From Alentia gelatinosa (lineage: Eukaryota > Annelida > Polychaeta > Phyllodocida > Polynoidae), in NCBI GenBank assembly GCA_950022655.1, contig OX465579.1, positions 178,998,303-179,062,302 on the forward strand: a stretch of 64,000 bases of DNA, in the 5' to 3' direction. This document shows positions 44,525 to 54,919 of the stretch, piece after piece. The position numbers and the translations under genes were made by a program. The notes below the pieces were generated by a model that saw nothing but the letters and a program-made list of their open reading frames with translations, was not told the DNA's origin and made no database searches. The stretch's first letter is position 1. Every line of letters starts with the position of its first letter.

Positions 44525-45532
44525 GGCCGGGCGGGGGACGGGCGGGGGACGGGCGGGGGACGGGCGGGGGACGGGCGGGGGACGGGCGGGGGACGGACGG
44601 GGGACGCGCGGGGGCCGGGCGGGGGACGGGCGGGGGACGGGCGGGGGACGGGCGGGGGACGGGCGGGGGACGGGCGGGGACGGGCGGAGGACGGGGGCTG
44701 TGCGGGGCCGGGCGGGGGACGTACGGGGGCGGGGGCTGTTCGAGGGCTGTTCGGGGGCTGTACGGGGGGATACGGGTGGTGGTCGGGGCTGTACAGAGGA
44801 CAGGCGGGGACGTGCGGCGGACGGGGGCCGGGCGGGGGCCGGCGGGGGACGGGCGGGGGACGGGCGGGGACGGGGCTGTACGGGGGCTGTACGGGGGCTG
44901 TACGGGGGCTGTACGGGGGCTGTACGGGGCTGTACGGGGGCTGTACGGGGGCTGTACGGGGGCTGTACGGGGGCCGGGCGGGGGCTGGACGAGGGCTGTA
45001 CGGGGGCTGTACGGGGCTGTACGGGGGCTGTACGGGGGCTGTACGGGGCTGTACGGGGGCTGGGCGGGGGCTGTACGGGGGCCGGGCGGGGGCTGGACGA
45101 GGGCTGTACGGGGGCTGTACGGGGGCTGTACGGGGGCTGTACGGGGGCTCTACGGGGGCTGTACGGGGGCTGGACGGGGGCCGGGCGGGGGCTGGACGGG
45201 GGCTGTTCGGGGGCTGTACGGGGGCTGGACGGGGGCCGGGCGGGGGCTGGACGAGGGCTGTACGGGGGCTGTACGGGGGCTGTACGGGGGCTGTTCGGGG
45301 GCTGTACGGGGCTGGACGGGGGCCGGGCGGGGGCTGGACGGGGGCTGTTCGGGGGCTGTACGGGGGCTGTACGGGGGCTGTACGGGGGCTGTACGGGGGC
45401 TGTACGGGGGCCGGGCGGGGGACGTGCGGCGGGCGGGGGCTGTACGGGGGCTGTACGGGGGCTGTACGGGGGCTGTACGGGGGCCGGGCGGGGGACGTAG
45501 GGCGGACGGGGTAAAGGGCCACTTACCGGCTC
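44525..45532. repeat. 1-kb G-rich array: GGGGGACGGGC then CGGGGGCTGTA
   Basis: The left third repeats GACGGGCGGG; the rest repeats the 11-mer ACGGGGGCTGT with interspersed GGGGGCCGGGC units. G-runs of five every ~11 bp suggest dense G-quadruplex potential. It ends at the assembly gap. The 300-400-codon Gly/Arg and Pro-rich frames are artefacts. Confidence 0.97.
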
Positions 45533-45732
45533 NNNNNNNNNNNNNNNNNNNNNNNNNNNNNNNNNNNNNNNNNNNNNNNNNNNNNNNNNNNNNNNNNNNN
45601 NNNNNNNNNNNNNNNNNNNNNNNNNNNNNNNNNNNNNNNNNNNNNNNNNNNNNNNNNNNNNNNNNNNNNNNNNNNNNNNNNNNNNNNNNNNNNNNNNNNN
45701 NNNNNNNNNNNNNNNNNNNNNNNNNNNNNNNN
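45533..45732. other. Assembly gap (200 N)
   Basis: Exactly 200 N, probably a placeholder of unknown size. It interrupts the G-rich array, whose true length is therefore unknown. Confidence 0.99.
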
Positions 45733-45944
45733 TGTAATGAATAGTTTTGGGGCCCGCAATCAATGGATTCTAAACACGTAAACCATAGTTGAAAAGGAGA
45801 GTCAGAGATTTACTGTGGCCCAATAAATTCCAGTAGGGATTCCTGATAAAGATATAAAGAGCAAATTGAGGGAAGAGGAAAACTTGGAGGAATGAAAATG
45901 CTGCAGATATCTAGCCTGGGTGAATGAGAATAGAATCTGATGGT
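45733..45944. other. Short single-copy spacer
   Basis: AT-rich, no features seen. Confidence 0.45.
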
Positions 45945-48185
45945 GCAGGTTGCAGGTGTAGACAGGTATTCTGATATAGGTGTGGGGAGGACAGTGTAGT
46001 GGTGTAGGTGTAGACAGGTATTCTGATATAGGTGTGGGGAGGACAGTGTAGTGGTGTAGGTGTAGGTGTAGACAGGTATTCTGATATAGGTGTGGGGAGG
46101 ACAGTGTAGTGGTGTAGGTGTAGACAGGTATTCTGATATAGGTGTGGGGAGGAGAGTGTAGTGGTGTAGGTGTAGACAGGTATTCTGATATAGGTGTGGG
46201 GAGGACAGTGTAGTGGTGTAGGTGTAGACAGGTATTCTGATATAGGTGTGGGGAGGAGAGTGTAGTGGTGTAGGTGTAGACAGGTATTCTGATAGTGGTG
46301 TAGGGAGGACAGTGTAGTGGTGTAGGTGTAGACAGGTATTCTGATATAGGTGTGGGGGGACAGTGTAGTGGTGTAGGTGTAGACAGGTATTCTGATATTG
46401 GTGTGGGGGGACAGTGTAGTGGTGTAGGTGTAGACAGGTATTCTGATAGTGGTGTAGGGAGGACAGTGTAGTGGTGTAGGTGTAGACAGGTATTCTGATA
46501 TAGGTGTGGGGGGGACAGTGTAGTGGTGTAGGTGTAGACAGGTATTCTGATATAGGTGTGGGGGGACAGTGTAGTGGTGTAGGTGTAGACAGGTATTCTG
46601 ATAGTGGTGTAGGGAGGACAGTGTAGTGGTGTAGGTGTAGACAGGTATTCTGATATAGGTGTGGTGAGGACAGTGTAGTGGTGTAGGTGTCAGGTGTAGA
46701 CAGGTATTCTGATATAGGTGTGGGGAGGACAGTGTAGTGGTGTAGGTGTAGGTGTAGACAGGTATTCTGATATAGGTGTGGGGGGACAGTGTAGTGGTGT
46801 AGGTGTAGACAGGTATTCTGATATAGGTGTGGGGAGGACAGTGTAGTGGTGTAGGTGTAGACAGGTATTCTGATATAGGAGTGGGAAGGACAGTGTAGTG
46901 GTGTAGGTGTAGACAGGTATTCTGATAGTGGTGTAGGGAGGACAGTGTAGTGGTGTAGGTGTAGACAGGTATTCTGATGTTGGTGTGGGAAGGACAGTGT
47001 AGTGGTGTAGGTGTAGACAGGTATTCTGATATAGGTGTGGGGAGGACAGTGTAGTGGTGTAGATGGAGACAGGTATTCTGATAGTGGTGTGGGGGGACAG
47101 TGTAGTGGTGTAGGTGTAGACAGGTATTCTGATATTGGTGTGGGGGGACAGTGTAGTGGTGTAGGTGTAGACAGGTATTCTGATATAGGTGTGGGGGGAC
47201 AGTGTAGTGGTGTAGGTGTAGACAGGTATTCTGATATTGGTGTGGGGGGACAGTGTAGTGGTGTAGGTGTAGACAGGTATTCTGATATAGGTGTGGGGAG
47301 GACAGTGTAGTGGTGTAGGTGTAGACAGGTATTCTGATATAGGTGTGGGGGGACAGTGTAGTGGTGTAGGTGTAGACAGGTATTCTGATATAGGAGTGGG
47401 GAGGACAGTGTAGTGGTGTAGATGGAGACAGGTATTCTGATAGTGGTGTGGGGGGGACAGTGTAGTGGTGTAGGTGTAGACAGGTATTCTGATAGTGGTG
47501 TAGGGAGGACAGTGTAGTGGTGTAGGTGTAGACAGGTATTCTGATAGTGGTGTGGGTGGGACAGTGTAGTGGTGTAGGTGTAGACAGGTATTCTGATATA
47601 GGTGTGGGGGGGACAGTGTAGTGGTGTAGGTGTAGACAGGTATTCTGATATAGGTGTGGGGAGGACAGTGTAGTGGTGTAGGTGTAGACAGGTATTCTGA
47701 TATAGGTGTGGGGGGACAGTGTAGTGGTGTAGGTGTAGACAGGTATTCTGATATAGGTGGGGGGGGGGGGGACAGTGTAGTGGTGTAGGTGTAGACAGGT
47801 ATTCTGATATAGGTGTGGGGGGACAGTGTAGTGGTGTAGGTGTAGACAGGTATTCTGATATAGGTGTGGGGGGGACAGTGTAGTGGTGTAGGTGTAGACA
47901 GGTATTCTGATAGTGGTGTAGGGAGGACAGTGTAGTGGTGTAGGTGTAGACAGGTATTCTGATATAGATGTGGGGAGGACAGTGTAGTGGTGTAGGTGTA
48001 GACAGGTATTCTGATATAGGTGTAGGTGTAGGACAGTGTAGTGGTGTAGGTGTAGACAGGTATTCTGATATAGGTGTGGGTAGGACAGTGTAGTGGTGTA
48101 GGTGTAGACAGGTATTCTGATATTGGTGTGGGGAGGACAGTGTAGTGGTGTAGGTGTAGACAGGTATTCTGATATAGGTGTGGAT
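45945..48185. repeat. 2.2-kb minisatellite, ~51-bp unit, about 43 copies
   Basis: GTGTAGACAGGTATTCTGAT, then ATAGGTGTGGGGAGGACAGT and GTAGTGGTGTAG, recur at 51-52 bp. Variants alternate ATATAGGTG, ATATTGGTG and ATAGTGGTGTAG. The 516-codon reverse frame is open only because variants keep 51 bp. Confidence 0.97.
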
Positions 48186-48602
48186 GAATAGAAGATGACG
48201 ACATTATCATTGTATTTGCGGACATAAAGGCAACCATCATTGAGCTTTTTTATCTGCTTTCACAGCTTATTCCACGTCAAAGTTATCGTCAAGGTCGCAT
48301 CATGACTGGATCGATGAGATTTATAGAAACAGTTAATACCCAGAACTTGGAGAATGTGGATCAGTGACTGTATCATGCCACTAGCTTTATGCTCTTAGTC
48401 TCTGTGAGATTTAGAGACAGACAAACAGTGTAACACCATGTACCCAGATGAATGTGGATCACTGACTGTACCATGCCACTAGCTTGATGCTCTTAGTCTC
48501 TGTGAGATTTACGGACAGAAAAGCAGTGTTTCCATTTTGCCTCAGCAGTGCTAAAGGTCCGTCGGTTGATCGTTGGGTATTATTCTTCAGCGTTATTTCT
48601 AT
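48186..48602. other. Spacer with a ~110-bp tandem duplication
   Basis: CCATGCCACTAGCTT followed by GATGCTCTTAGTCTCTGTGA appears twice (about 48375 and 48473), with GTGGATCA upstream of each. No gene is seen. Confidence 0.55.
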
Positions 48603-48891
48603 GGCTAACTTGTACCAGGGGTGAGATAATAAAGGGGACACCTATGAACATGAAAGCTTAGTGTCAGAGCTTGTATCCCATCGAGTTTGAATCGCGTCGT
48701 AATTCACAAGGCGAAGTCACGTGAGTTTTAGCCATTCTAACGAGATTGGATCAAGCTCTGACCCTGAACTTGAATAGGTTTCTGAATTTATCTCACCCTT
48801 CACATTGACTAATGGGATAGCATTTGTGACATAATAACCTTTTGGATATTTTCCTAGATATCTCTTGGGCATGGGATACGAGATCCTTGTG
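48603..48891. mobile_element. Foldback MITE family A, copy 4
   Basis: ACCAGGGGTGAGATAATAAA at the left, then AGCTTAGTGTCAGAGCTTGT, CCCATCGAGTTTGAATCGC, TCAAGCTCTGACCCTGAAC and TTATCTCACCCTTCACATTG. Same order as 39645-39930. Confidence 0.8.
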
Positions 48892-49389
48892 TTAAAGGGA
48901 TATCGGTCAATTTGGCTTGAAAATTAAAACCGATACCATTTTCAGGAAATTTTAATATGATGAACTCCAAGTGTTCTATTATACATATCCAACTTCGAAT
49001 TTGGGGGTCATGATGCTAGTTTTTGATTTAGAGGTCGATATTATGACAATTTTATAAAAGAACTAATAGAAATTATAAGAAGTTGCTTTTCACAAAGTAA
49101 AACCCACGCATTTTCCTCAGATTCTCACAGAATATATTACATGTATAGTACTGCATATCTAAGTTTTAAACACTATTGGTCACCGACCTTGATTTTGAGA
49201 GAAGAAAACGATATTTTTCCGTACATTTCCTTTGTAATCAATCGGATGTAAATTGGATAAACTAGACAAAACATAAAAATAACTCCATTAGAATTAGAAT
49301 AAATCCCATGAAACCAGTTTTTACTGATAATTGACAATATTTAAAAATCGCCAGGTGGCGCCTGCGTGACTTGACTGATATGCCTTTAA
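48892..49389. mobile_element. AT-rich 498-bp TIR element, inverted copy of 60855-61349
   Basis: TTAAAGGGATATCGGTCAAT at the left is mirrored by TTGACTGATATGCCTTTAA at the right. The interior (GAAATTTTAATATGATGAAC, AATTGGATAAACTAGACAAA) matches 60855-61349 in reverse complement. TTAA at both edges suggests TTAA-targeting transposition. No open frame. Confidence 0.75.
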
Positions 49390-49829
49390 GTCAGTGGAGA
49401 ATAACAGCGGGGTGAGATGACGATAGGGACGTGTGGGGACGGCGAGCGGAGGAGTTGTGGTGTCAGACTGCGGGTCTAGTCTAGGATTACCCCGCGGCCG
49501 GGTCTCAGAGTGCGGGGGAGCGGGGGAGGGCGGGGGGCAGGTGGCGATAAGCCGGTGAGGAGGGCGGATAGTGCAGCGCGGCCCCCTGCTGCCGGCACCG
49601 CGGGGGGCACACACGCGCAGTGACAGGCCGCCAGGGGCGCCACCAGCACGGACACACAGGGCGGGGGCCTGTTGCATTAACCAGGAGCCGGCCGCTTGTC
49701 AACAATAGGTCATGACTCAATTATGGGCTTGATTTTCGTTTAAGCGCCGGGGCCCAAGACGGTGTCGGCGGGGATGGGCTGCGAGCGGCGAGCGAAAAGC
49801 GGCAAGCGCCAGCCGAGAGAGAGTGGGTG
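49390..49829. other. CpG-rich spacer
   Basis: 49420-49690 is GC-rich, with ACGCGCAGTGACAGG and CGCCGGGGCCC. Open frames on the minus strand lack recognisable domains. It resembles the other array-flanked CpG islands. Confidence 0.4.
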
Positions 49830-50350
49830 GTAATATGTGGGCGGCAAGTGGTTACTGGCACAGTATGGGAGGTATTATGGTGGCGGTAAGTGGCTATTAT
49901 ATAGCGGAGTATGGGAGGTGATATTTGGGAGGCAATTGGCGACTGGCAGAGTATGGGAGGTGATATGTGGACGGCAAGTGGCTACTGGCAGAGTATGGGT
50001 GGTAATATGTGGGTAGCAAGTGGCTACTGGCAGAGTATGGGTGCTAATGTGTGGGTAGCAAGTGGCTACTGGCAGAGTATGGGTGGTAATATGTGGGTAG
50101 CAAGTGGCTACTGGCAGAGTATGGGTGGTGATATGTAGGAGGCAAGTGGCTACTGGCAGAGTATGGGTGCTAATGTGTGGGCGGCAAGTGACTACTAGCA
50201 GAATATGGGTACTATGTGGGTGGCAAGTGGTGAGCACCAGGGTATGGGTAGGCAATATTTGGGCGGCAATTGGCTACTCATAGGGTATGGGTGTTGATAT
50301 GTGGGTGGAAATTGGCTACTATGCAGCAGAGTATGGGTGGTAATATGTGG
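49830..50350. repeat. 42-bp minisatellite, about 12 copies
   Basis: GGCAGAGTATGGGTGGTAAT, then ATGTGGGTAGCAAGTGGCTA and CT. Because 42 is a multiple of three, Trp/Ser/Met-rich frames stay open; not coding. Confidence 0.95.
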
Positions 50351-50499
50351 GCGGATGGCAGGCTATATACAATTAGCATTGGGCAGCATACTGTAGTTTT
50401 TTTGTTTTTTTGTAAAGTTTATTGTATCTCTCAAGCAACATTGTCGAGTTATGCCTTTAAGTCAGTGACTTAGTTGGCGACAGGCTTTAAACAATGATC

Positions 50500-51385
50500 C
50501 ATGTTGTGGTCTTTCTGCCTTTGGCGGCAGGCAGGCAATATACAAAAAGCTGTGGGCGGCAGATACCATGATGCAGTGGGCGGCGGGCTATATACAACAA
50601 TCTGCGGGCACCATGTTATAGTGGGCTGTAGGCTGTCTGCAATAAGCCTTGGGCAGCATGCTGTAGTGGATAGCAGGCTATATACAAAAAACCTTGGGCG
50701 GCATGCTGTAGTGGGCTGCCAGATCTATACAATGATCCATGTTATGGTCCATTTGCATTGGGTGGCAAGATATATACAATTATCCATTGGAAGTATGTTG
50801 CAGTGGGTAGCGGGCAATGAGCTCCACTTGCCCACCCCTCCCCAGACTAACCCCTCCGGCTGTGGGTGGCAGTTTGCAGTAGGCGGTGGGCTATATACAA
50901 TAAGCTGTCGGCGGAAGACACGTTGTTGTGGTCTATCTGCAATGTGCGGTGGACTCTATAAAATAAGCTGTAGTCACAATGTTGCAGTGGGCCGCCAGCT
51001 ATATACAATGATCCATGTTGTGGTCTTTCTGCAGTGGGCGGCAAGATATATACACTATCCGTGGGCACCATGTTACAGTGGGTAGCAGGTGATATATAAT
51101 TAGCTCTGAGAAGAATGCTGTAGTGGGCAGCGGGCCTTAGGTGGCATGTTGTAGTGGGCGGCAGGCGATATAAATTAAGCTTGGGCAGCATACTGTAGTT
51201 GGTAGTGGGCAATATGAAATAAGCCTTGGGCAGCATGTTGCAATAGGCAGCATGCTGTAATGGGCAGTGGGCTTTATACAATGATTCATGTTGTTGTCTT
51301 TCTGCAGCGGGCGGCAGGCTATATACAATAACCGGCAGACACCATGTTACAGTGGGTAGCAGGTGATATATACAATAAGCCTAGG
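50500..51385. repeat. Degenerate ~45- to 60-bp repeat (GGCTATATACAATAAGCC)
   Basis: About 15 diverged units contain GGCTATATACAA, GGGCAGCATG and CTGTAGTGGGC. It may derive from the neighbouring 42-bp array. Confidence 0.8.
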
Positions 51386-51404
51386 GCAGCTAGCGATGAG
51401 CTCC

Positions 51405-51625
51405 GCCTCTCCACCCCTCCCCGCCCCTCCCCGCCCCTCCCCGCCCCTCCCCGCGCTAACCCCGCCCCTCCCCGCCCCTCCCCGCCCCTCCCCGCCCCTC
51501 TCCTCCCCTCCCCGCCACTCCCCACCCCTCCCCGCCCCTCCCCGCCACTCCCCGCCGCCCCTCCCCGCCCCTCCCCGCCACTCCCCGCCCCTCCCCGCGC
51601 TAACCCCGCCCCTCCCCGCGCTAAC
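51405..51625. repeat. 10-bp CCCCTCCCCG array
   Basis: About 20 units of CCCCTCCCCG with CCACTCCCCG and GCGCTAACC interruptions. Confidence 0.94.
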
Positions 51626-51859
51626 CCCGCCGGCAGACGGGAGATGACGGCTCCTGTCTCCTCCGGGCCTCTCCGTGATTGGAACATGCTTTCTGGGCTC
51701 GGGCCTTAATTACGCCGCGTCCAGGAGCGACCTCCCCGCCTTTCAGCGATGAGCCACCCGATCCGCGGCAACCCGGCCCGATCCGCGCCACCCGGTACCG
51801 CCCCGATCCGCGCCACCCGGTCCCTCTCCTCCCCTCCACGCCCGGCCACGCCCCGCCCC
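51626..51859. other. CpG-rich inter-array segment
   Basis: Complex GC-rich DNA with GCCTTAATTACGCC at 51704-51718 and repeated CCGATCCGCG near 51757-51810. No exon recognised. Confidence 0.4.
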
Positions 51860-52085
51860 GCCCCCGACGCCCCTCACTTCCCCTCCCCGCCCCGCCCCTC
51901 CCCTCCCCTCCCTTCTCCACCCCTCCCCGTCCCTCCCCGTCCCTCCCCATCCCTCCCATCCCATCCCCGTCCCTCCCCGCCCCACCCTCCCCGCCCCTCC
52001 CCGTCCCTCCCCGTCCCTCCCCGTCCCTCCCCGTCCCTCCCCGTCCCTCCCCGTCCCGATCCGTCCCTCCCCGTCCCTCCCCGTC
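51860..52085. repeat. 10-bp CCGTCCCTCC array
   Basis: About 20 units of CCGTCCCTCC/CCGCCCCTCC. It is a one-base relative of the array at 51405-51625 and leads directly into a different 20-bp array. Confidence 0.94.
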
Positions 52086-52460
52086 CCCGTGGCATACGGG
52101 ATGAAGGTGTGGCATACGGGATGGAGGTGTGGCATACGGGATGAAGGTGTGGCATACGGGATGAAGGTGTGGCATACGGGATGAAGGTGTGGCGTACGGG
52201 ATGAAGGTGTGGCATACGGGATGAAGGTGTGGCATACGGGATGAAGGTGTGGCGTACAGGAAGGAGGTGTGGCGTACAGGATGAAGGTGTGGCGTATGGG
52301 ATGAAGGTGTGGCGTACATGATGAAGGTGTGGCGTACGGGATGGAGGTGTGGCGTACAGGATGGAGGTGTGGCGTACGGGATGAAGGTATGCAGTACAGG
52401 ATTATGATGTGGGGGTGTTGCGTACAGGTTAAAGGTGTGGCGTACGGGATGAATGGCGCC
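52086..52460. repeat. 20-bp GTGGCATACGGGATGAAGGT array
   Basis: About 18 tandem 20-mers, left ones GTGGCATACGGGATGAAGGT and right ones GTGGCGTAC. The last three are irregular. Confidence 0.96.
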
Positions 52461-53308
52461 AGTTAAAGCCCGGTAGATGGAGCCGCGTCCGCCACTCGCG
52501 GTAATTGAGGCGTCTTGCCGGCACCCCGTCGGGATGCGTGAGTGTGTGTGTGGTGGGCGGGAGGAGAGATTGCCTGTTATCTTAGTTGACGGGAGGAACT
52601 GTCGCTGTCCTCCCCCCTCACTACACCACTCCACCTCATCACCTTTTGTATGCCCCGGGACTAACCCCGCCCCGGAGCTACCCAAGCCGGCCACCCCGCC
52701 CCCGGCCCCCCGCCCCCGGCCCCCCGCCCCCGGCCCCCCGCCCCCGGCCCCCCGCCCCCGGCCCCCCCGCCATCCCCCGCGCTGACAAGCCACGCTTAAC
52801 CCATCACGGCTCCTCCTTTCTGCTCATATCCCGCCGACTTACGCAAATACCGTCCTTAAATCCAGGCACTGGGGTCAATAGTTTCTCAACTTTTCTCACT
52901 CTGCCAAAGAATAATGCACATTTCCCAACTTTTTTACTATTATATCCGATTGAAAAAAAATACACACATCGAAGTATTCATCATCATCACATCTCACCTA
53001 CCTGGTTTATCTTTTTATCTTTATCGTTTTCTTTTGAAATGTGATGTATTATTTGAACAAACGTATGTATCTGTTTTTGCCAGTGATCAGAAAAGCTGTG
53101 GTATACGTAAATTTACGTCTTGTGTTTACTGGCAAAGAAACCAACACGTTTTGGTGAAAGTCATCATTCTCTACGAGTTTGATGCGGAACGAGGCGGAAG
53201 CAGAGTGAATATCACGTAGCATTTAACGAGTTGGGGAACGACGACCCGTTAAATCGATGATTGCGGTTCAATCGTGATGGCGGCATCGTTCAAGTGTCAC
53301 CCAGGGGC
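52461..53308. other. Spacer with short C-rich repeat
   Basis: 52682-52785 is a CCCCGCCCCCGGC repeat. 53190-53245 resembles sequence upstream of the MITE at 3727 (GAGTGAATATCACGTA, AACGAGTTG). Otherwise unremarkable. Confidence 0.5.
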
Positions 53309-53520
53309 CCGTTTTATAATCTAAGATCGTACATGAAGACCCGTTTCTGTACCTTGTAAAAAGGGTTATCAATTATCAATATTTAAGTCTGTTCACTAAG
53401 ACAGTATCAGCCGTCCATAAGGTCATCCGTAAGTGTTGACTAAAGTTAACCCACATCGTCCCTGGGTCTCTATGGCAAAGGGAAAAGTGTCTTCATGTAC
53501 GATCTTAGATTATTAAACGG
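53309..53520. mobile_element. 212-bp MITE with 32-bp TIRs
   Basis: Left arm 53309-53340 (CCGTTTTATAATCTAAGATC...) and right arm 53489-53520 are reverse complements with one mismatch. No coding capacity. A single arm is also found near 21544. Confidence 0.9.
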
Positions 53521-53649
53521 TTTTACAGAGAACTTTCTGAGGAACGACCGAATGAGATGGATATGTAGCTGTAAATAACAGATCAGGCCTTCCTCTTTCC
53601 TTCAGCCAGATTCATCGACGTCATCGACATGTTTCCCCGACTTTTACCC

Positions 53650-54440
53650 ATAACTGATTTACACCCAGACATCTTGTATCTCAGAGGGGTTACCTTGGAA
53701 TGTCTACAGACATCTTGTATCTCAGAGAGGTGACCTTGGAATGTCTGCAGACATCTTGTATCTCAGAGGGGTGACCTTGGAATGTCTTTACACCCAGATA
53801 TCTTGTATCTCAGAGGGGTGACCTTGGAATGTCTTTACACCCAGATATCTTGTATCTCAGAGGGTTGACCTTGGAATGTCTTTACACTCAGATATCTTGT
53901 ATCTCAGAGGGGTGACCTTGGAATGTCTTTACACCCAGATATCTTGTATCTCAGAGGGGTGACCTTGGAATGTCTACAGACATCTTGTATCTCAGAGGGG
54001 TGACCTTGGAATGTCTACAGACATCTTGTATCTCAGAGGGGTGACCTAGGAATGTCTTCAGATATCTTGTATCTCAGAGGGGTGACCTAGGAATGTCTAC
54101 AGACATCTTGTATCTCAGAGGGGTGACCTTGGAATATCTACAGACATCTTGTATCTCAGAGGGGTGACCTTGGAATGTATACAGACATCTTGTATCTCAG
54201 AGGGGTGACCTTGGAATACCTGCAGACATCTTGTATCTCAGAGGGGTGACCTTAAAATGTTGGTAGGCATTTTGTATCTCAGAGGGGTTACCTTGGAATG
54301 TCTGCAGACATCTTTTATCTCAGAGGGGTTACCTTGGAATGTCTACAGACATCTTGTATCTCAGAGGGGTTACCTTGGAATGTCTACAGACATCTTGTAT
54401 CTCAGAGCGGTTACCCTGGAATGTCTGCAGACATCATGTT
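53650..54440. repeat. ~41-bp minisatellite upstream of the lectin gene
   Basis: ACATCTTGTATCTCAGAGGG, then GTGACCTTGGAATGTCTACA, recur about 19 times, with units of 41 bp or longer (extra TTACACCCAG). It ends about 350 bp before the gene's start codon. Confidence 0.95.
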
Positions 54441-54714
54441 AGAATTCTACCTCTTTTATGATGTTTCTTACAAGCAAAAAGGAAACTATGGAGATCCGGA
54501 GTATGTATGTTTTTCTAATTGATTGACATTTGATATGGAAGAACGCCGTTAACCAATATACTGATGGTTGTTTACTTGTATCTTTACAGAGTGCTGTACT
54601 GACGGGGTACCAGTAACACGGAGGTGTAGACGGGGTGACAGTCCAGCGACCGGAGCGACCCCTACACAGGAACGAGTGAACTACTACCACAATACACAAG
54701 TACACACAAACCTC
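54441..54714. other. Upstream region of the lectin gene, possible 5' UTR
   Basis: TTGTTTACTTGTATCTTTACAG ending near 54591 has the form of a polypyrimidine tract plus AG. A non-coding upstream exon starting near 54592 is possible but cannot be shown. Confidence 0.3.
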
Positions 54715-54796
54715 TGACGTCACGGTGACTACACCACACGCGCTGACGTCACCAGGGACAGCACGACGATCCACTTCCGGTCGGCCATGTTGGCTG
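54715..54796 (+). promoter_or_regulatory. Core promoter candidate: twin CREs, ETS, YY1-like start
   Basis: TGACGTCA occurs at 54715-54722 and 54744-54751. CACTTCCGGTCGG (ETS-type, ~54771-54783) leads into GGCCATGTTGG, a YY1-like site overlapping the start codon. No TATA box is visible. The arrangement is typical of CpG-island promoters. Confidence 0.5.
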
Positions 54797-54919
54797 CGTG
54801 CGGCGGCGGAAGCGGAAGTGGCGCGGGGCTGGCGGGGGCGGTGCGGGCCGTGCTGGTGCCGCTCGCCCTTCTCGGCGTTAACCTGGTCTCCACTTACGGA
54901 CTGGCCCGGACTCAATCAG
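54787..54919 (+). CDS. SUEL-lectin-domain protein, exon 1 (signal peptide)
   Basis: This exon opens with ATG at 54787 and encodes 44 residues plus one base. A Gly/Ser-rich start is followed by a hydrophobic core (about residues 19-40, VRAVLVPLALLGVNLVS), consistent with a secretory signal peptide or signal anchor; cleavage might follow residue 40. The exon ends at a consensus donor, TCAG|GTAGGT. The single leftover base G plus AG from exon 2 gives Glu45, so phase is preserved exactly (phase 1). The sequence lies in CpG-rich DNA directly downstream of CRE/ETS/YY1 motifs. No in-frame upstream ATG was examined as preferable. Exon identity is supported by phase match and signal-peptide pattern rather than by homology. 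Confidence 0.6.

Noticed and set aside
44437..45763. Proline- or glycine-rich open frames of 300-436 codons
   Set aside because: Product of a GC-rich 11-bp array; some of them run through the N gap.
46690..48240. 516-codon minus-strand frame of 17-residue repeats
   Set aside because: The ~51-bp minisatellite period keeps the frame open; no independent coding evidence.
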